Shown piece by piece: positions 62,959 through 64,000 of a stretch of 64,000 bases of DNA (positions are counted from its first letter, which is position 1; every line of letters begins with the position of its first letter). The stretch spans positions 62,001-126,000 of the forward strand of contig NZ_BBLV01000007.1 of assembly GCF_000971115.1 (NCBI RefSeq). The letters are read 5' to 3'. The DNA comes from Demequina gelatinilytica. Its GTDB lineage: Bacteria; Actinomycetota; Actinomycetes; Actinomycetales; Demequinaceae. The notes under the pieces were generated by a model. That model saw nothing but the letters and a program-made list of their open reading frames with translations. It did not search any database and was not told the origin of the DNA. The position numbers were made by a program, and so were the translations under genes.

Positions 62959-63108
62959 TCACGACGGCGAGTCCTGCTCCATCACCTTGTCGACCATCGC
63001 CGTCGCGATCCTGGTGGCCTCATCCTCGCTCGCGCCGCGTGCGAGCTCCTTGGCCTTGATCTGCTCGAACTTGTAGTGACGCGTGTCCGTCACCTTCTCA
63101 TCGCTCAC
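62959..63108 (-). CDS. Small conserved hypothetical protein
   Basis: 49 residues, charged and helical (SDEKVTDTRHYKFEQIKAKE...ATRIATAMVDKVM), soluble, no membrane segment. AGGAGG is 6 nt before the GTG start. Similar small proteins ending in a Glu/Ala/Ile-rich helix occur widely in actinobacteria without known function. Confidence 0.6.
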   Translation of the reverse strand: MSDEKVTDTRHYKFEQIKAKELARGASEDEATRIATAMVDKVMEQDSPS

Positions 63109-63139
63109 GATGCACCTCCTGGAACCGAGGGACACCTCC

Positions 63140-63145
63140 AGCCTA
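63140..63145 (-). promoter_or_regulatory. -10 element of the 49-residue gene
   Basis: On the minus strand TAGGCT (plus AGCCTA); leader of about 25-30 nt ending in AGGAGG. It is divergent from the MarR promoter. Confidence 0.45.
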
Positions 63146-63203
63146 GGCGCGCCCGCGCCGCCACGCACGACCGAGGGCCTGGTTGCCGCGCCGCCGCGCC
63201 CTC

Positions 63204-63215
63204 TACGATGAGTGC
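63204..63215 (+). promoter_or_regulatory. Leaderless -10 element of the MarR gene
   Basis: TACGAT at 63204-63209 and 6 nt to ATG 63216; TTGCCG lies 15 nt upstream. Confidence 0.55.
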
Positions 63216-63746
63216 ATGCACGCCCCTGAGCTCGAGCCGCGAGACGCCGCGCTGTGGCGCGCCCTCACCCTCATGGGCCGGCGTCTGGTCGCGGGCCTCG
63301 AGCAGCGGCTGCAGGCGTCGGTGGGCATCTCGGTGCCCGACCTCGACATCCTCATGGCGCTCGACGCCGCGCCTGAGGGCCGCCTGCGCGCCGGATCGCT
63401 CGGCGAGATGCTCGGCTGGGAGAAGTCGCGCATCTCGCATCACGTGGCGCGTATGGAGACCCGCGGGCTCGTGACGCGCGTGACGTGCGTCGAGGACCTG
63501 CGGGGCACCTGGATCGAGATCGACCACGAGGGCCGTGTCGCGCTCATGCGGGCGCTTCCCGTGTTCTCCTCGCACGTGCAGTCGGGGCTCGTGGAGCTCC
63601 TTCCTCGCGAGGAGGCCGAGGTCGTCGGCCGCGCCGCGCTCCGGATCCTCGACGCCTCGCCTGCGACGTCGTGCAAGGCCGAGATCGACAGGCTGGGGGC
63701 GGACCTCGGGCTCCGCGCCGTCGACGGCAGCGCCGCATCATCCTGA
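63216..63746 (+). CDS. MarR family transcriptional regulator
   Basis: 176 residues. Winged HTH with recognition helix in GEMLGWEKSRISHHVARMETRGLVTR near residue 70 (in pieces), and the beta-wing VEDLRGTWIEIDHEGR near 93; flanking helices form the dimer. Its ligand and targets are unknown; the divergent 49-residue gene or the downstream oxidoreductase are candidates. Confidence 0.88.
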   Translation: MHAPELEPRDAALWRALTLMGRRLVAGLEQRLQASVGISVPDLDILMALDAAPEGRLRAGSLGEMLGWEKSRISHHVARMETRGLVTRVTCVEDLRGTWIEIDHEGRVALMRALPVFSSHVQSGLVELLPREEAEVVGRAALRILDASPATSCKAEIDRLGADLGLRAVDGSAASS

Positions 63747-63781
63747 GCCGCGCGCCGTCCGATGCGCGAGCGTCCAGACCC

Positions 63782-63794
63782 TAGGGTGGAGCCC
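63782..63794 (+). promoter_or_regulatory. Leaderless -10 element of the FAD oxidoreductase gene
   Basis: TAGGGT at 63782-63787 and 7 nt to ATG 63795. Confidence 0.5.
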
Positions 63795-64000
63795 ATGCCC
63801 GACCCCTCCGATCGCACCGCCGACGTCGTCATCATCGGTGCCGGCCAGGCCGGCCTGGCGGTCGCGTACCACCTGGGCCGTCGCGGACTTGCGCTCGGCG
63901 AGGACGTCCTGGTGCTCGACCGGGGCCCGGGCCCGGGCGGTGCCTGGCAGCACCGCTGGGAGTCGCTGACGCTGGGGGGGACGCATCATCTGCACGACCT
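63795..64000 (+). CDS. FAD/NAD(P)-binding oxidoreductase (3' truncated)
   Basis: First 68 residues only; the gene runs off the right edge. It has the FAD-binding Rossmann fingerprint ADVVIIGAGQAGLAVAYHL near residues 9-27 and the end of the second strand VLVLDRGPGPGGAWQHRWESL near 44 (in pieces), typical of flavin monooxygenase-like or thioredoxin-reductase-like proteins. The family cannot be fixed from this part. Confidence 0.85.
   Translation, partial: MPDPSDRTADVVIIGAGQAGLAVAYHLGRRGLALGEDVLVLDRGPGPGGAWQHRWESLTLGGTHHLHD

Overview
The window is about 64 kb of GC-rich DNA (roughly 70% GC by eye) from an actinobacterium (Actinomycetota). The marker genes are a mycobacterial-type integration host factor (mihF), RbpA, a PafB/PafC pair, GarA beside two MerR regulators, an RsmB-type methyltransferase next to fmt, an actinobacterial PyrR leader, and a two-gene Lnt/Ppm1 cluster. 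A type IV pilus operon sitting directly upstream of aroC-aroK-aroB, with no mycolic-acid genes in view, suggests Micrococcales (Demequina/Cellulomonas-like). That placement below phylum level is inference. No tRNA, rRNA, CRISPR, insertion sequence, prophage or integrase is visible. This is an ordinary vertically inherited chromosomal region.

Layout. 1-9750 (+): type IVa pilus operon, with pilT (5' end missing), pilC, major pilin, three minor pilin-like genes (two unusually large and cysteine-paired), prepilin peptidase, then pilM-pilN-pilO. 9877-16116 (+): shikimate genes aroC-aroK-aroB, a large polytopic membrane protein, aroQ, then efp-nusB. 16346-20281 (+): a 1311-residue secreted fibronectin-III protein behind a perfect CRP-type palindrome. 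20370-28630 (+): the pyrimidine operon pyrR-pyrB-pyrC-carA-carB behind a PyrR RNA-binding loop, then pyrF. 28659-36590 (+): mihF-gmk, rpoZ-coaBC, metK-priA, fmt-rsmB. 36753-40729 (+): rpe and the riboflavin genes ribD-ribE-ribBA-ribH. 41274-46215 (+): hisE-hisG-pafB-pafC, tatA-tatC and a lipid-kinase-like gene. 46225-51261 (+): a Ski2-like helicase, then lnt-ppm1. 51305-51637 (-): rbpA. 52042-55150 (+): a secreted CHAP-like protein, an N-formylglutamate-amidohydrolase-like protein and a lipoprotein. 55157-63108 (-): a 50-residue membrane protein, an aquaporin-family channel, a flavodoxin, pyruvate carboxylase, a MerR regulator, FtsR-like MerR and GarA, pgsA, and a 49-residue protein. 63216-64000 (+): a MarR regulator and a truncated FAD-dependent oxidoreductase.

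How it works together. Most of the window is housekeeping biosynthesis (aromatic amino acids, pyrimidines, riboflavin, CoA, SAM, histidine) packed into operons with 1-17 nt overlaps, so translational coupling is the main mode of expression. The pilus block should build a retractable surface filament. The PyrR loop overlaps the pyrR Shine-Dalgarno sequence, which points to translational feedback by UMP/PyrR.

The most informative non-coding signal is a recurring promoter pattern. At least thirteen genes have a TANNNT hexamer exactly 6 or 7 nt before the ATG/GTG start, which predicts leaderless mRNAs. At four gene junctions the TAG stop codon of the upstream gene is itself the first half of the downstream -10 hexamer. 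Other points worth a second look are a probable ATC start codon for ribD, a SigR/SigH-type promoter for rbpA, an operator-promoter at the aquaporin gene, and a perfect 15-bp GNRA-capped hairpin just after the major pilin gene. I found no convincing completely new multi-gene system. The oversized minor pilins and the leaderless/stop-embedded promoter architecture are the best leads.
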